Positions 21,015 through 34,261 of a stretch of 64,000 bases of DNA are shown in pieces (position 1 is the first letter of the stretch; each line of letters begins with the position of its first letter). The stretch lies in contig VTPC01008357.1 in the NCBI GenBank assembly GCA_011009095.1, positions 67,238 through 131,237 of the forward strand, in the 5' to 3' direction. A program made the position numbers and the translations under genes. Origin of the DNA: Ignelater luminosus (Eukaryota; Arthropoda; Insecta; Coleoptera; Elateridae). The notes below the pieces were generated by a model. The model ran no database searches, had not been told where the DNA came from, and saw only the letters and a program-made list of their open reading frames with translations.

Positions 21015-24000
21015 ATGTCTGCTTCGCCTGCAAATAATGACTCAAAATTGCAACAGACCAATAAATCCATTAGTTACCATGAAATTGCAGCGAAACTTAT
21101 AAACGACAGGCTTCTATTAACAGCTCTCGAACTCCATACAGAATTGGTAGAATCAGGACGGGAACTGCCAGCACTAAGAGATTATTTTTCAAATCCAGGA
21201 AACTTTGAAGTGCAAACACATGAAGCTCCATCATTGATTTGTTAGTCTTTAATTGTCGTGGTATTTTAGTTAATAATAGTACTGTTTTTGTAGCACGTTC
21301 GGGTAGTCAAGTAACATTAGATAGTTTAGATTTAACTAGATTTTCTGAAGATGGAGAAAGGAGTGTTGATGAAAGAGTTGCTGTTTTAGAATTTGAATTG
21401 AGAAAAGCTCGTGAAACCATAAGTGCTTTACGTAATAATTTAACTGTTGCAACAGGTATTTAAATACTTATTTGTTTATAAATAAATTTAAATTATTATT
21501 TTTATTAGAATCCGAAACCAGCACCCCAGACAAGAAAGCAACACGCTCACAAAATTCTGATGGGATAAAACCTCATGAACAAAGAGCTTTAAATTTTTTG
21601 ATCAACGAATATCTTTTGACTCATGGCTATAAGTTAACTTCAATAACATTTGCTGATGAAAATGAAAATCAAGTTTGAATATTTTATTTATATGATCGTT
21701 ATAAATTTGTTAAATAAATATTTTTTTAGGATTTTGAAGACTGGGATGATGTGGGTCTGAATATATCAAAACCAGCAGAGTTATTGTCTTTGTATAGGGA
21801 AGGTTTAAAGCAAACTGGACAAAATTGTGTTTGTGCTAACACACAAACTGATTTTAAAATTAGAGATGAAAAAGCAGAAGAAAAGATTGAGCTTTTAGTA
21901 AGGGTTGATGTACTTAATAATTTCAAAAATTAATGAATTCTTAATTTTAGTCTAAGGAAACCCAAAAACTTAGTTCTAAAATACTCGAGTTAAGTACAAA
22001 AGTAATAGATCTGCAAAACGAAAATGTGAGATTGTGCCACGAAAATGAACTTCTAGTCAGCAAGAAAATAGAATTAACGTTAGAGCCTATTGATGTAACG
22101 CAAAAACTCTCTACAACTAGTAGTAAAAATTCTAGTAGTGATAGTAATTCACCAGAACATTTTGAGATTATTGACAGAAATACTCTCCCAGTAAAAAAGC
22201 AAGATAGCATTATTGATGACAACGTATCAAACAATAGTCTAAATGAGAGCGATTGGACAAATCTTACTTTAAATACATCTGAAATGATTGAAGATGTTGG
22301 TGAAAAGAAAACGGTTACACCCAACATACCAGTGGTCAAATCTAATTACTGTAAAAGTACTAGGTAAACTTTATAATATTTATGAAGTTCCCATTGTAAT
22401 AGAATAACATTTTTTTGTAGGTTATTACCAGAAAACTTTAAAAAAGAATTGCTGCCTTTATGTTTAACAAGTGCAATTTTTAATGCAGAAAATCAAGTGT
22501 TTGAAAACATTACAAATGAAACTCTCGTACATGTTCTCTCTCAGTCTCTTTTACGTATAATTCCAAATATAATACTAAATAAACGTGAAGAAGCTATTCC
22601 ATTACTTGTGAGTGCAGTGTATTTAAATCCTAATAGTTTGGAAAGGGATAAACTTTTGCAACAACTTTTCAATCTGAAGAAAAAGCCATCTCAGGAAGAA
22701 AGAGAAATTATTTTAGCAGGTAATGATGAGTATTTTAAAATTTAATTTTAAATGTTAATTTCAATTTATTGTAGGTATTATTAGTATAGCTCGCTCTTCA
22801 GGTGAGAACTTAGTTGAAAACGAAATACTTCCCCAGTGTTGGGAACAATTAACGCATAAACATGTAGAAAGACGGCTTCTTGTAGTCGAGTCATGCATTG
22901 CACTTATACCTTATGTTTCTGTAAGTATTCATTATTTAATTGATTTTAACTTTTATACATGTTATTCATGATTGTTTAGAGTCCAATACGTAATTCATTA
23001 ATGCTCTCAATGTTACAACAAATGTTGGAAGATCGAGAAGAAAAAGTTAGAGAAATGGTTGTACGTGCATTATCATTTGTGGTAGCTCTCTGTGATGATG
23101 AAGATAAATATTGGCAATGTGAAGAACTTGCCATGAGAACATTAAAAGATTCCAGTGATGCTGTTGTGAATATTAGTATTCAAGTTTTGTTTCCAGTTTT
23201 AGCACAATGGGCCCTGAGTATCAGTATGCTTAATTCTACATTTCTGTGCTTTTTTAGATTTATTTATTTTATTATTTCTTTTAATTACAGATCGCTTGCA
23301 AACAGATCTAGTAAAACAACTTCTTTATAAATTAAATAAAGATTTGAAAGATCCTCGATTAGAATCTCAAGATAAAGATAGAATTGTACGTCTTGTCAGT
23401 GTTCTTGATCATTTACTTCCATATATTTTATTTTATGTAATTAATGATGAAAAAATAATTAATAATATAGAGAAGGATATGGCGATTGAATTAAGTATGC
23501 ATTTAAATAATTAATTAACATTCCTGAGAAAGGGACTGCTATTTCTTTGTCTTGTAGGACCAGAGGTTGTAAAGTTATGTAAAAGTTTAACTAATCCTTG
23601 TAACTTTTATAATGGGGAAAGTAATGTAGGAATGATTTTTTATGAATTTAATAAATACGCTGCTGAAAAATCTTCTGGAACTTGGCCTTTATTGGATTGG
23701 TTTCTTGATATTATGTAAGTATTTCGTGTCTGATGAGAAATAAAGCCTTGAATTCATTCATGAATTAGAAAAATGATACTTGATTTTTTATCATCCGTTT
23801 TCAATTTTTCTCATTTTCAATTTCAAAGATTCTAGTGCTCTTATTAATAAAATCAAAAATTGAAGATAGATACATTTGAGTTAATTAAATTTAAAACGAT
23901 TTTAATTCTCTGTACAGCTATATGAGTTTGAATGAAATGAGACATAATAGATGTGTATGAAAATTCACTCTGTTTAATTTGACTCGAGCAGATTGCTAAT

Positions 24001-27000
24001 GGAGGCACTTGAAAATTCAATCGGATGGTTACTAATACATTCAAAAACATCATGAGATTATGAGTATGAGCTTGTTGTAATCCTAGAAGAAAGTAGAGTC
24101 GTGAAAATTAATCGTGTCAGGTTAGATCATCATATAGCTGATCTGAGTGTGTTTGTTTAACTCATCTGCAATCTGATTAATTCTATCAATTCGTTACAAC
24201 AATCTGATCTATTCCTATCAATCTGAGCATTCCAATCTAAGCGAATTTTTGTAAACACCTAACAGGTGTGCAGAGTAAACTTGGTTCAGTACACATTTTA
24301 GATAACATTAGGAACTTTTGATTTTGTTAAATTTTTATTTAACATTACGAAAGTATTTTATTTCTTTTCAACTGTTGACAATTTTAAGAAGATAGTTTAT
24401 GTCAATTTATATGAGGTGACCTAAGTGGATTTGGAAAATATATCGGATGTGTTTGTTTAGCCTAAATCTAACATTTGGTAAATACATCTGAGGTCTCTTG
24501 CAGGCAATTATTTTATCTCCAATCGGTCTGATTCAAATATATCGATTTGGGTTTCTTTGGTGTGTTTCTGGAAAATCTATTGGAGATTTATTTCTATTCA
24601 AGCTCATATGACTGTAACAAATTGAGAAAAAAAATTGTCCGGAAGACCTTAAAGAAATTGTGTTGGCAATACTAGTACCATTTATTGTGTTTGATCAGCA
24701 TTTCACTTCTGACAATTTGAGGTTAAAAACAAATATGTACATTTGTATAAAGTGCATTCAGCATAGTAACTAGAGTGCATACACCTAATATCAAACCTTA
24801 AAGAAACAATGGCACAAACAATTCTCATCATGGCCGATTTTTACAATTTATATTTTTTTAAGGGTTAGAATGGTTTTTCTATTTTATTTAAATAGCAGTA
24901 GTGATCATTTATTTTAAATGGGTTTTTACAGTCACATGTTTTAGTGAACCTTCTTGTTCCTTTGAGAATTCTTACATTCAGGCACTAAACACTCGCATTT
25001 TCTTTGAAGAAGAAATTCATAACTTTAAAGTACTTTGGATTACCTTAAGAGTTGTCAGACTTAAAGATATTTCAAAATGTAAGGAGCCACTTTGTTGAAG
25101 TCATCTGCGTGACGGGAAAAACCTTGCTAAAAGGCAGTGGTGTATCGAATGAATTTTGTATTATTGCAATATTGTAGGTTTTCGACACTTAAAAATCATT
25201 TAGGGTTATAATTATTTATATAACAAGAGTGTAAAGTGAAGTTTTTTGGATGAATAGGAAGTTTATGGCATGAGTTATGAATTCAAAAAACACACTTTAC
25301 ACTTGGGTTGTATACAATATTTTTTGCACAAGAAAATAATAAAGAAAAGCCATTGACAGTAGATTAAAAAATGAAGTTGACCAAGATCGTAGGAACGTAT
25401 AATGATTTCATTATGACATCGATATGGCTTTGTAACATCGATACCTCAAATTAATTGCAAATGTTTATAATTGTCAACTTTTGACATTGACAACTAGTTG
25501 TAAAGAGCCAACTTTGCAGGTGGTTGTGCAAAAAATAACAAACATTGTTTTAAAAGCAAGGAAAGTGATATAAAATTGCTAATAAGCAGTGAAATACTTC
25601 TTTTCTCGACAAGAAAATTCTTTTTATCTAAAACATCACTATATTGTTTTATTAACATAGAATAATAAATTAATGTTATTAAGTAATAAAAATGGCTTAA
25701 GAGTTGCCAAATAATGATATGTTGTTCTAAAGTTAGTAATGACAAAATGCATTTAAATGCTTTGAACAAAAATTATGTACTGCAATTTTTGAGAAAAACT
25801 TGAAAAACCAACTTTTGTATTTTACAAATGAAATATTGCTAATGCTAATAAATAAAATACAACAGTAATGAATACCAGCTTTCAAGTAATTTTAATTACA
25901 TTTATATTTATACAGTGTTCACGATATTTCTGGGTCGTATATGGCTGTAGAAGAATGACAGTTTGAGTATTGTAAATCAGGCTGTTTATCTATGAATTTG
26001 GCTTGTAAAATCTTATTGACGCTTTTAAGGTTATGATTTTATGATGGTTTAACCTCACGATGTTGTCTTTTTTTTTTTTGTAACTTGATTTCTTTTTAAC
26101 AAAACAAAACTAATCAGTACTCAACGTTGATGCAAAATTTTTGATCGTGCAAAATGAAAGCATGGCCTGTTACGACCCAGAAACATTGTAAACGGAGTAT
26201 ACACGTTTGTATTTTTAAATTGTTATATATTTTTACATGAATATTTGATTGCATTAGAAAGACAAATATTTACAAAAAATTTTAGTAATAAGTGATTGTA
26301 ATCATTATATACAATCAATTTAAGTGACTTGAGTACAAATGTTCTGTAACAATCCAGCAATGGTTTTCAAAATATTTATCTTTTCAGTCAAATTGTTAAG
26401 AGTTATAAAAGATGTTATAAAATGATGACGATATTCAGTTAATATCTCAAGAAGACATTGTTCATAAATGGTGACGTTTTAAAGATAAACACAAAATAGC
26501 TCTTGACAAAAGAGATCATAATTTTAATGATTATTGGAGATTAATAATATTGTTATGCTTTACAAAATAAAGTGGATTAAGTCTTGGTTTACTGGTGTGA
26601 GTATAACCAGGGAAACATCAATAAAACCAGACTTACAGTATCTCTCTATATTATACCCATCTCAGTTTTCTTTTTAGTAATTCATTTGTAGATTGGCATG
26701 GCATGCATGAAGTTTTTGAAAAGTGTGAAGTATTTTTTAGTAAAGTGCTTTATAAACAGCGCATGTTTCCAGGATAAATTTTTTTCTGTGGTTTACCATT
26801 ATCGAGATACAGGGTGTTTGAATTAAAGTTGCCATCTTTTTTACTTTCTAGTATCAGTATCTCAAAAACTATGCAAGTTGTTGAGATAAAGTTCTTTGTA
26901 GAAGTATTGCTAGAAGCTAAGAAAATCATTGACTCTTATAGCCATATACTGTTTATTATTTAAAAAACTCCCCCCCCCCCCCATCATCACCACCTCTGAC

Positions 27001-29700
27001 TAGAGTATCGGTTACGAGATTTTATAAAATAATAAGTCCCTTATTTCTACAGAAAATTTTATCTCAACAACTTACTACATAGTTTCTGAGATATTAGAAA
27101 GTAGCAAAAAATAGTAACTCTCATTTAAACAGCCTGTATCTCTGCAATTGGTAACCCACAGAAAAAGATTTGTCTCAGAAACATGTGCTGTTTATAAATC
27201 ACTTTACTAGAAAATACTTCACATTTTTCAAAAACTCCATTCATATCGTTCTACAAATGAATTACTAAAAAGAAAACTGAGATGGAGTATAAATAATATG
27301 GTAAAGTACTGTAGACCCAGTTTTAAGATAAGACTGTTCTGTTTTAGTGAATCTGGCTATTAGACTCTAGACATTTTCAAGAAAAAAATAGTCAAAAAGC
27401 ACTTCATTTTACATGGAATTATTGTTTATCTACCACAGCTGATTCAAAGGTCAATGTGATGTCACATGGAGGAACCCCCCTCATTGTTGTTTTTAAAAAT
27501 CATAACTTCAAACTGTCAGATGTGAAATAGAGAATGTGCACTGAACGATCATTTGATTGACTCTGGAGGCATAGCTTACAATAAAAAACTTGATAATCTT
27601 TTTAACAGAAATTGCCAATTGTGATGTATAACATAGCATTTCATTTAAAGAGAATCCCTAGATAATCATTTAAAGCTGAACTCATAGCAATAAAATATTC
27701 TAAAATGCAAATGTGCATTACCATTGCTATTTATAACTTTGCAAGCCATAAAAATGCTTTTTGAATTTTTGTTGTTACCCACCAAAGTAACCCCAAAATC
27801 TTGTATAAGGCATTACATGCACTAAAGAAAATAATGTTAATCAGTAGTGGTACTGCCAACTTAAGTCTTTTAAAGATAAACCTTAAGGCTGTCTAGATGA
27901 TTTGTTTTTTTGGCCATATTAGGTACGATTTTATAACTTTTGACCTTTTGAAAGTGACATTAGAAGTGAAAAGTTTTCACATAAAAAAGTGCAATTTTTT
28001 AAAAGTTAAAATTGACTTATATGAAAACTCTTTGTACGTGATAAAGTTGTAGGTAAAAACCTATCTTCTAAAATCACATAAGTGAAGAACTGAAAAAATC
28101 TGGATCAATGATTTTTGGTTGCGTTTTCACTTATGAATTTCACTAATCTTATATTTTCTTTTTAGGCTTCCAGATTTGTTAAACAATATCAATCATGTGG
28201 AAGTGACACAGTATTTCTTGCTTCAAAGCATCATAAATCTGCAGCTACATATTTGCATAATTTTAGGCAAAAATTTTACGAAAGCAAAAATTCATCCAAT
28301 ATTTCAAACGCACATACAAAATCTCGAACAGATCCTTTCCAGCTTTAATCAGTATTCGCCTAGCTTAAGCATTATACCTGTTTATTTAGTCTCTGTTTTA
28401 AGCTATTGTGATGATGCAAATGAATTATGTAATGTTCTTAAACGATTTATATGTGCTTTACCATTATGCGGAACCCCATTAGATTGCCTTGAAGTGACAA
28501 TTAAAAGACTTTGTGGCTTTGGCATGCAAGAGTTGGTGATCAATTGTTTATGGGAAGGAGTTGTACATCAACGTCCTCTTGTAAGGGCTGCAACAGCTAA
28601 TTTATTTGCAACAGTTATAGGTGTATGCAGTGAGAATTTATTAGTTACAAAAGTTACACCTGCATTAGTTACCTTGGCAAACGATAGTGATGTGTAAGTT
28701 TCAACAAAATAATCTGTGGAGTTAGATTGATGTATTTGTTTAATAGGTTGGTGCGAACAGCAACAGTTCCAGCATTAGGAAGTTTAATAACAGATTGTAC
28801 TGTGCAAGAAGTTCATGACAAAGCATACATGCAGCTTCAAGCATGTTTGTCTGAGCCTAGCTGTAGAGATAATCATAGCTTATTGAGGCAACTTGTTGTG
28901 ACATTAGGTAATATTGTAAACAGTTGTAAAGCATCATTTAGAGATGAAGGTAAACAATAATTTATATGTGTTAGCTGTAATCAAATGTTTCTGTCTTTAT
29001 TGTTTTAGTTATACTAACGCAGTTGTCTGCATTATCAGCATATACATGTCAGATGTCTAATCAGACACGAAAAATCGATATGGCTCTAGCATTATTGGAA
29101 GCATTTTCTAATGCTATATATAGTCCATTAAGCAAACAAGTTATAAATACAATTTTACTTCCTGGTTTGAGGTAAATCATAGGTTTTTGGTTAATTTATT
29201 AATATGAAATAATATTAATTTCCTTTTCATAGTTCTTTATTGCTTTTAAAATCTTAAGGTTAGTGTTTTTGATATAATTTATCACAGCATTGAAGTCCGG
29301 CAAGTCAGCTAAATTAAAATGATACCCAGCATGGGTCTATGATTAGAAGTGTGCAGTTTCTTGTACTTTTGCTAAATAAGCTATTTCACTCATATTTACT
29401 TTTGTACATAATAATAACGAATAGGTATTTCTTTTCAGATGTTTAGAAGTGATAGTTGTAGAAAATCCTTCTTTATCACCCCATCGTGATTCTGTTACAT
29501 CTATGATCAAAGAAACTGAAAATAGAGTGAATACAGCATTTCTACAATCACCAAGTGATCGAGGTTCTAGTACACTTAGTCAGAATGTTAATCAAGGTGT
29601 CGAAGATATGAAACTGAGAGTAAGTAAAATATTCCAAAAACCAACAGGCACAAAGCAAAATCCCTTACCCACTTTACAAGGCATTTTTAAAAAGAAATAG
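21015..29700 (+). CDS. RELCH: RELCH (KIAA1468): LisH, coiled-coil and HEAT-repeat protein
   Basis: Fourteen exons give 1110 aa: 21015-21240, 21294-21455, 21509-21672, 21730-21897, 21951-22363, 22421-22719, 22775-22920, 22980-23217, 23291-23494, 23558-23714, 28166-28693, 28747-28949, 29009-29171, 29439-29700. All junctions keep frame. Most introns are about 50-60 bp; intron 10 is 4451 bp. A LisH motif lies near residues 19-55 (LLLTALELHTELVESGRELP), a coiled coil at 95-125 (DERVAVLEFELRKA), and a second LisH-like region near 150-190 (RALNFLINEYLLTHGYKLTS). HEAT-type helices fill the C-terminal two thirds (LSMLQQMLED, APxALVTL-like PALVTLAND). In vertebrates RELCH binds Rab11 and OSBP and tethers recycling endosomes to the trans-Golgi for cholesterol transfer. 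The human protein is about 1216 aa. Confidence 0.95.
25911..26190. mobile_element. small TA-ended MITE in the RELCH intron
   Basis: The left end TACAGTGTTCACGATATTTC (continuing TGGGTCGTA) pairs with an imperfect inverse at the right (TACGACCCAGAAACATTGTA). About 280 bp, with no coding sequence. Confidence 0.65.
26625..27325. repeat. long palindrome with MITE core
   Basis: Arms of about 300 bp (about 26625-26925 and 27040-27325) are imperfect inverses around a centre that holds a C12 tract near 26970. Inside the arms sit MITE-type ends, TACAGGGTGTTTGA at 26811 and its inverse near 27120-27136. The pairing continues outward past these ends for about 185 bp on each side (CCATCTCAGTTTTCTTTTTA and its inverse), so more than a simple MITE is present. 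Confidence 0.75.
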
Positions 29701-31897
29701 TGTTATCTTCTAATTAAATGTTTAAGCTAGAAAATGCATTCCAAAAAGCATAGTATGCAATTAAGTTCGATTAAGAGCTTGTTATTGTAAGTTCATATGT
29801 GTGTGATAGTGCCTTTAGAGTTTTTCATATTTTATTACAACTCGAATTTGCACTTAATTTTAAATATATCTATAATAATATGTATAAAATAAAGAGAGCA
29901 CTGAGGTTGTGACATGTATTTTAAGATATATATGCTTGTTGTACTTACGTAATGTTTATCGATTCTAGTAATTCTAATTGTTCAGAAATGATAAAGGGAA
30001 AGGTGATTTTTATATTCTATTTGTTTGTTAATATACACATTTTACATTTGTTGCCTTTTTATAACTTCACTAATCCTTTATTCACCTTTTTATTAGTTTT
30101 ATAATAATTCTTATTTATTTTTTAATTCAAAAGGTTTAATAAATTTGTTAAATCAGATCCGGATGATATGGCCAATGGGAACTAATATTAGCAAGTGCAA
30201 ATGCACAAATGTTTGAATGTTCTACAAATATATTAAATTTCAGGAAACAATCCTATTGAAAGCTTTTTTTTTTAAATAAAAACTTGTAGAAAACAAAATG
30301 CTATAAATTCCATATTTTTTAAATTTGAATTTTATCACTAACCATTATTAAAAGTGAAAACTTCAAGATTTTTATTTTTAGATTTTTCGTTAAGAATTCT
30401 AGCAATGTAATCTTAAGAACAATAATGGATTACATAGTGAATTAAAATCAAATAAACAGTCCTAGACACCGATTTGCCCAGTATCATACAATAAAAAAAA
30501 ATTGAAATAGGTGCAATTGAATTTGCTTGGTTAGCAGCATTGATTTCAATGTCAGGTGTTTATGATAATTCTACCATTGGGTATTTATCGATTCACTTTT
30601 TGATAGCCGTTGATTTACAGTAAATTGGACAGGTTAAGAATTTATTAATGTTGTGGTAACTGGTAAAGATTAATCTCGCCAATAAAGTAAAATTCCAAAA
30701 CAACCATAAATATTACATTTTCAAAAGTTTCCAGATCTTCATAATAATAATCTAAATTAGAGTTCCTAAATTTTTCCACGTCTAACTAGGACAACTTCTT
30801 TTAAAAACCAGGACAAATCTAGGACATCAAATTTGCTCAGAGATCTAAACCAGGCACAGGGAACTCATTTTTTTAGGATATTGCAGAAAAAAAGAGGATA
30901 TCTGGCAACCCTAATCTAAATTATTATAAACGTGCGTTTTGTCAAGATGAATCTGAACGCAATCTAAATCTTCTTCTAAGCAACAGAGCATTTCCCTTTA
31001 ATATCCATCATGTTTGCTATCACAAAACTGCAATCTTTTATAAATTATTTCGTAACATCTTCAGACAACAACTTAAATTATTATCATGGCCTTCTTTGCT
31101 TCTCATTAAAATTTCGAGGTTAGGTTGAACATTCACCAAATTGTTTGGTCCATGATTTCTGCACCTGGTTGATGAATTCTGTAGCTCAGTTTAATTCTTG
31201 AGCTCCATTTGTAAATTCTGGTACAATTCTCAAATACAATATGCATAAACGAAAACGTCTATTGATGAATGACAAAATGTTAGGTTAGTTTCATAAAAAT
31301 AGAAATGAAGAATTTTTGGAAATAATGCAACATAAGCATAAAATTAAGTTTTAAAAAAATTATCATGCCATTCATCATTTGCAGGCACTGGAGTTTCAGG
31401 TTTCCAACCAAGCAAGTTCAATAAAAACCTATTCCAATTCAGTTCTTTTTTCAATCATAATATCATTAGTATTGGTATTGGTGCAGTAGTACTTTCCCTT
31501 TAGATCTCTTGGATGCAGATCTTTGATTTGGTTTTTCCCATATGAGGAAGAAATTGAATAACAAAGACAAACTAATAAGAACTAATGTCATAGTTCTATT
31601 AAAATAATAAATAAAATTAAGAGAAATCACATTTCAAATAGTAAAGGGGAAGTTCAGGTTTAAAGTGTCGCAATTTTATATTCTTTTAAATAAATACATT
31701 TGACCAAATGAGATATCCATTAAAACATTAAAAAGCAATTTAAAAAAGCTGAACAAAAGAAATCAAGATAAGAATCAAGTTATATTCCACAAAAGTATAT
31801 GATAAAGTAGGTCATGGTAATGTTGAAATAAAAAATAGAAGGTTAATCGTAGGAAGAATACAGTTAATTAATTACATAAATAAGATTAATCATAATG
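29701..31897. other. tail-to-tail spacer between RELCH and the oxidase gene
   Basis: Contains the RELCH 3' UTR. The rest is AT-rich with no coding frame. The segment 30780-30910 has a transposon-like look (AGGACA and GGCAACCCTAAT motifs) but no ends could be set. Confidence 0.45.
29888..29893 (+). terminator. AATAAA poly(A) signal for RELCH
   Basis: Canonical hexamer about 190 bp after the RELCH stop codon. Confidence 0.6.
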
Positions 31898-31903
31898 TTT
31901 ATT
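31898..31903 (-). terminator. AATAAA poly(A) signal for the D-amino-acid oxidase gene
   Basis: Minus-strand hexamer about 60 bp after the stop codon at 31964. Confidence 0.6.
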
Positions 31904-31963
31904 TCTTTTAATAATTATTATTATTTGGAAGACATAATGATATTGTTATTACTTATAAACTAT

Positions 31964-34261
31964 TTACAATTTACTGTTTCCTGCTAAAATCTCTTTTACC
32001 AATTGTACAGCATATTTAGCAGTTCCAGGTGCTGTTGTAACTCCATAACCACCATGTCCATAATTGTGCACAATTTTCATTTTACTTTCATAAACGTTTG
32101 TTACTTCTTTTTCCACTCGAACTGGATCTCTATGAGGCCTTAAACCAACACGTTGACCAATCAGTTTTGCTGTTTTCAGACTAGGCAATAATGAGTCACA
32201 GCGTTCTCGTATACCGAGTGAATCATATTTGCAAACATTTAAATTGAAGTTGTCAAAGTGGCGACTACCACCTAATGTTATACTATCAAATCCTGGTATT
32301 ACGTATGTGTCATAGTCTCCGTAAAAGAACATTTTAACCCATGGTGCATGTACCTAGAATTTTTATTACAATTAATATTATTAAAAAACAACATCCTGTA
32401 TGATTGGATGGCAATAAAAAAACCTAGTATCTACATAAATTCATTCTTATTATATCTTAAGGCATCTCATCAGTATAATGAATAAGTTTTAACCTAAAAA
32501 TTAGTAATGTTCAGAGAAAGATTAAATATTATCAAATAGGATGTATAAAAAAAGCCACAAGTGCAATAGTTTATCTAATTCTAATGTCCACAATTATAAT
32601 CGTTAATGTATGGGTTAGTGATAATTATTGTAGATAACCAAGGTTCAGAAACCGCATTAAATATTACTTCATAATACCTCCTAACTTGCAATTCTTTCTT
32701 TTTTGATGTTGCGGGAAATATTTGCAGATGCAGTCTTATGTAATTTGAAAAATAAATTTAGCTACTATGACAGTCTAGATCTATTCCAGATATTTAGTAT
32801 TAATTTTTAAAGCTTATTTAAGATACAAAAAGCTGAATAGGGAAGGCTAGACTGCAAGATTGTATGACATAACAAGCCAAAGCTACATGGTAAGAGCATC
32901 GAAAACACATAACATTTCTCATTTATCATAAACTGACCTTTAATACTTGTCCTCGAATTGGCACAAGCTTATAATCATTACATAAAAATTTTGCCCCAAT
33001 TCCTGTACAGTTTACAGTAACATCATATTGTCCAGCTAAATGTGATAAAGCATCCACTGTTTTTCTTCGTACTTTACCACCTGCATTTAAAAATTTGTCT
33101 GTTGCCCACGGTAAAAAGATGCCACATTCTATGAGAAGGCTAGTGAAGAATGAGCCATATTTCCAATTACCAGGGCATATCATGCGTTCTTCTTCAGTTG
33201 CTGCTCGATATATAGGTACCACATTTTCAATTAAATGGTTCTGGAAACAATTACATTTTTACTATTGCAGGATAATTTACTCTTTGAGCATAGAGTTGTA
33301 TTAAATCTTTTATGTAAATTAAAGCTGTGCCATTGTGTTGTGCTGGATCACAAAAGAAATGCCAATTATTGCAATCACTTTGTTTCTTTAAGTGGAACAC
33401 CCTGTATTAGTTTATAACTATTTGGGTCGTTTCTATAAATTTGTATAACTTCATTGACCTCCTATATTATTGAGCTTAGAATCTTTTTTTTTTGAAGGGG
33501 TTATGAATGATTAATAAACTTAAAAGTTCAGGTTAATTATAGAATTAATGTATTAAATCAGAATAGATAATGTTTATATTAAATCTTAAGACCCTAGAAA
33601 ATTCTGGATTGATATTCCAATTTGTTACGCATCTAAAATTATTAGAGATCATATTTATTTTACTAATAAATAATAACACATCCGTATGCTCAAAGAAGTT
33701 AGGTTAAGTTTATTAAAAATTATTAACCTCTTGTGTTTACCAAGATGCGTATGATGGATGAAGAATGGTTTTTAAGCACAATTATTATAAATTGTACTAG
33801 ATGTACTTCTAAAGTGGAATAAATTCAATGTAAGTACACAAGTAAAAAAACAACGTATTGAGCATATTTACCCTAACTATGTGTGGAGATAAATTTGAAA
33901 ACACATAACCAGATAATTGTGCTACTCCAGCTTCAGAAGCTTCAGCAGTTACACGAATGTCATCCCAGTAATTGTAAGAATCTCTGATCCATTCCCTGAA
34001 TAACATTAAAGAAAAATCTTCATTTTCATAACAAGAAAAGAATCGATTCATTTATTTAACAAACCTGGTTATAGCTTCTGTGGGTCCTCTGAAATAGGTA
34101 CTTGGTCGAAAAAGACCAGCGGCAACAAAACTTGTAGTGTCTTCATTGAATTTATCTGCTAAGACAGTTACACGTGCTCCACGAAATTGTTTTTGAAGTT
34201 CTAAAGCTGTAGTAAGCCCCACTACACCAGCACCCAAAACTGCAATATTTAGATCCGACAT
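31964..34261 (-). CDS. DDO: D-aspartate / D-amino-acid oxidase, peroxisomal
   Basis: Four exons, 34261-34065, 33995-33872, 33240-32938 and 32353-31964, give 337 aa (human DDO is about 341). All joins keep frame (T-R-E-W at 1/2, R-N-H at 2/3, K-V-H-A-P-W at 3/4). The N-terminal FAD-binding motif is VLGAGVVGLTTAL (residues 8-20), followed by DKFNEDTTSFVAAGLFRP. The middle carries VNCTGIGAKF and PIRGQVLKVHAPWV. The C-terminal part has GLRPHRDPVRVE and the NYGHGGYG signature. The protein ends in SKL, a type 1 peroxisomal targeting signal. The enzyme oxidises D-amino acids to keto acids, ammonia and hydrogen peroxide. Motifs fit DDO slightly better than DAO; substrate choice cannot be settled from sequence. 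Confidence 0.93.

Larger units (their letters stand above)
23715..28165 (+). other. large RELCH intron 10
   Basis: Bounded by ATTAT followed by GTAAGT and by TTTCTTTTTAG before GCTTCC. It is about 80 times longer than the typical RELCH intron and has accumulated inverted-repeat elements (25911-26190 and 26625-27325). No nested gene is seen on either strand. Confidence 0.85.

Noticed and set aside
26960-27000. Poly-C tract as a structured element
   Set aside because: A simple C run at the centre of the palindrome; no further pattern.
33235-33417. 60-codon plus-strand ORF within the oxidase gene
   Set aside because: Lies in an intron of the minus-strand gene; it ends in a MITE-type ACACCCTGTAT terminus and has no product.
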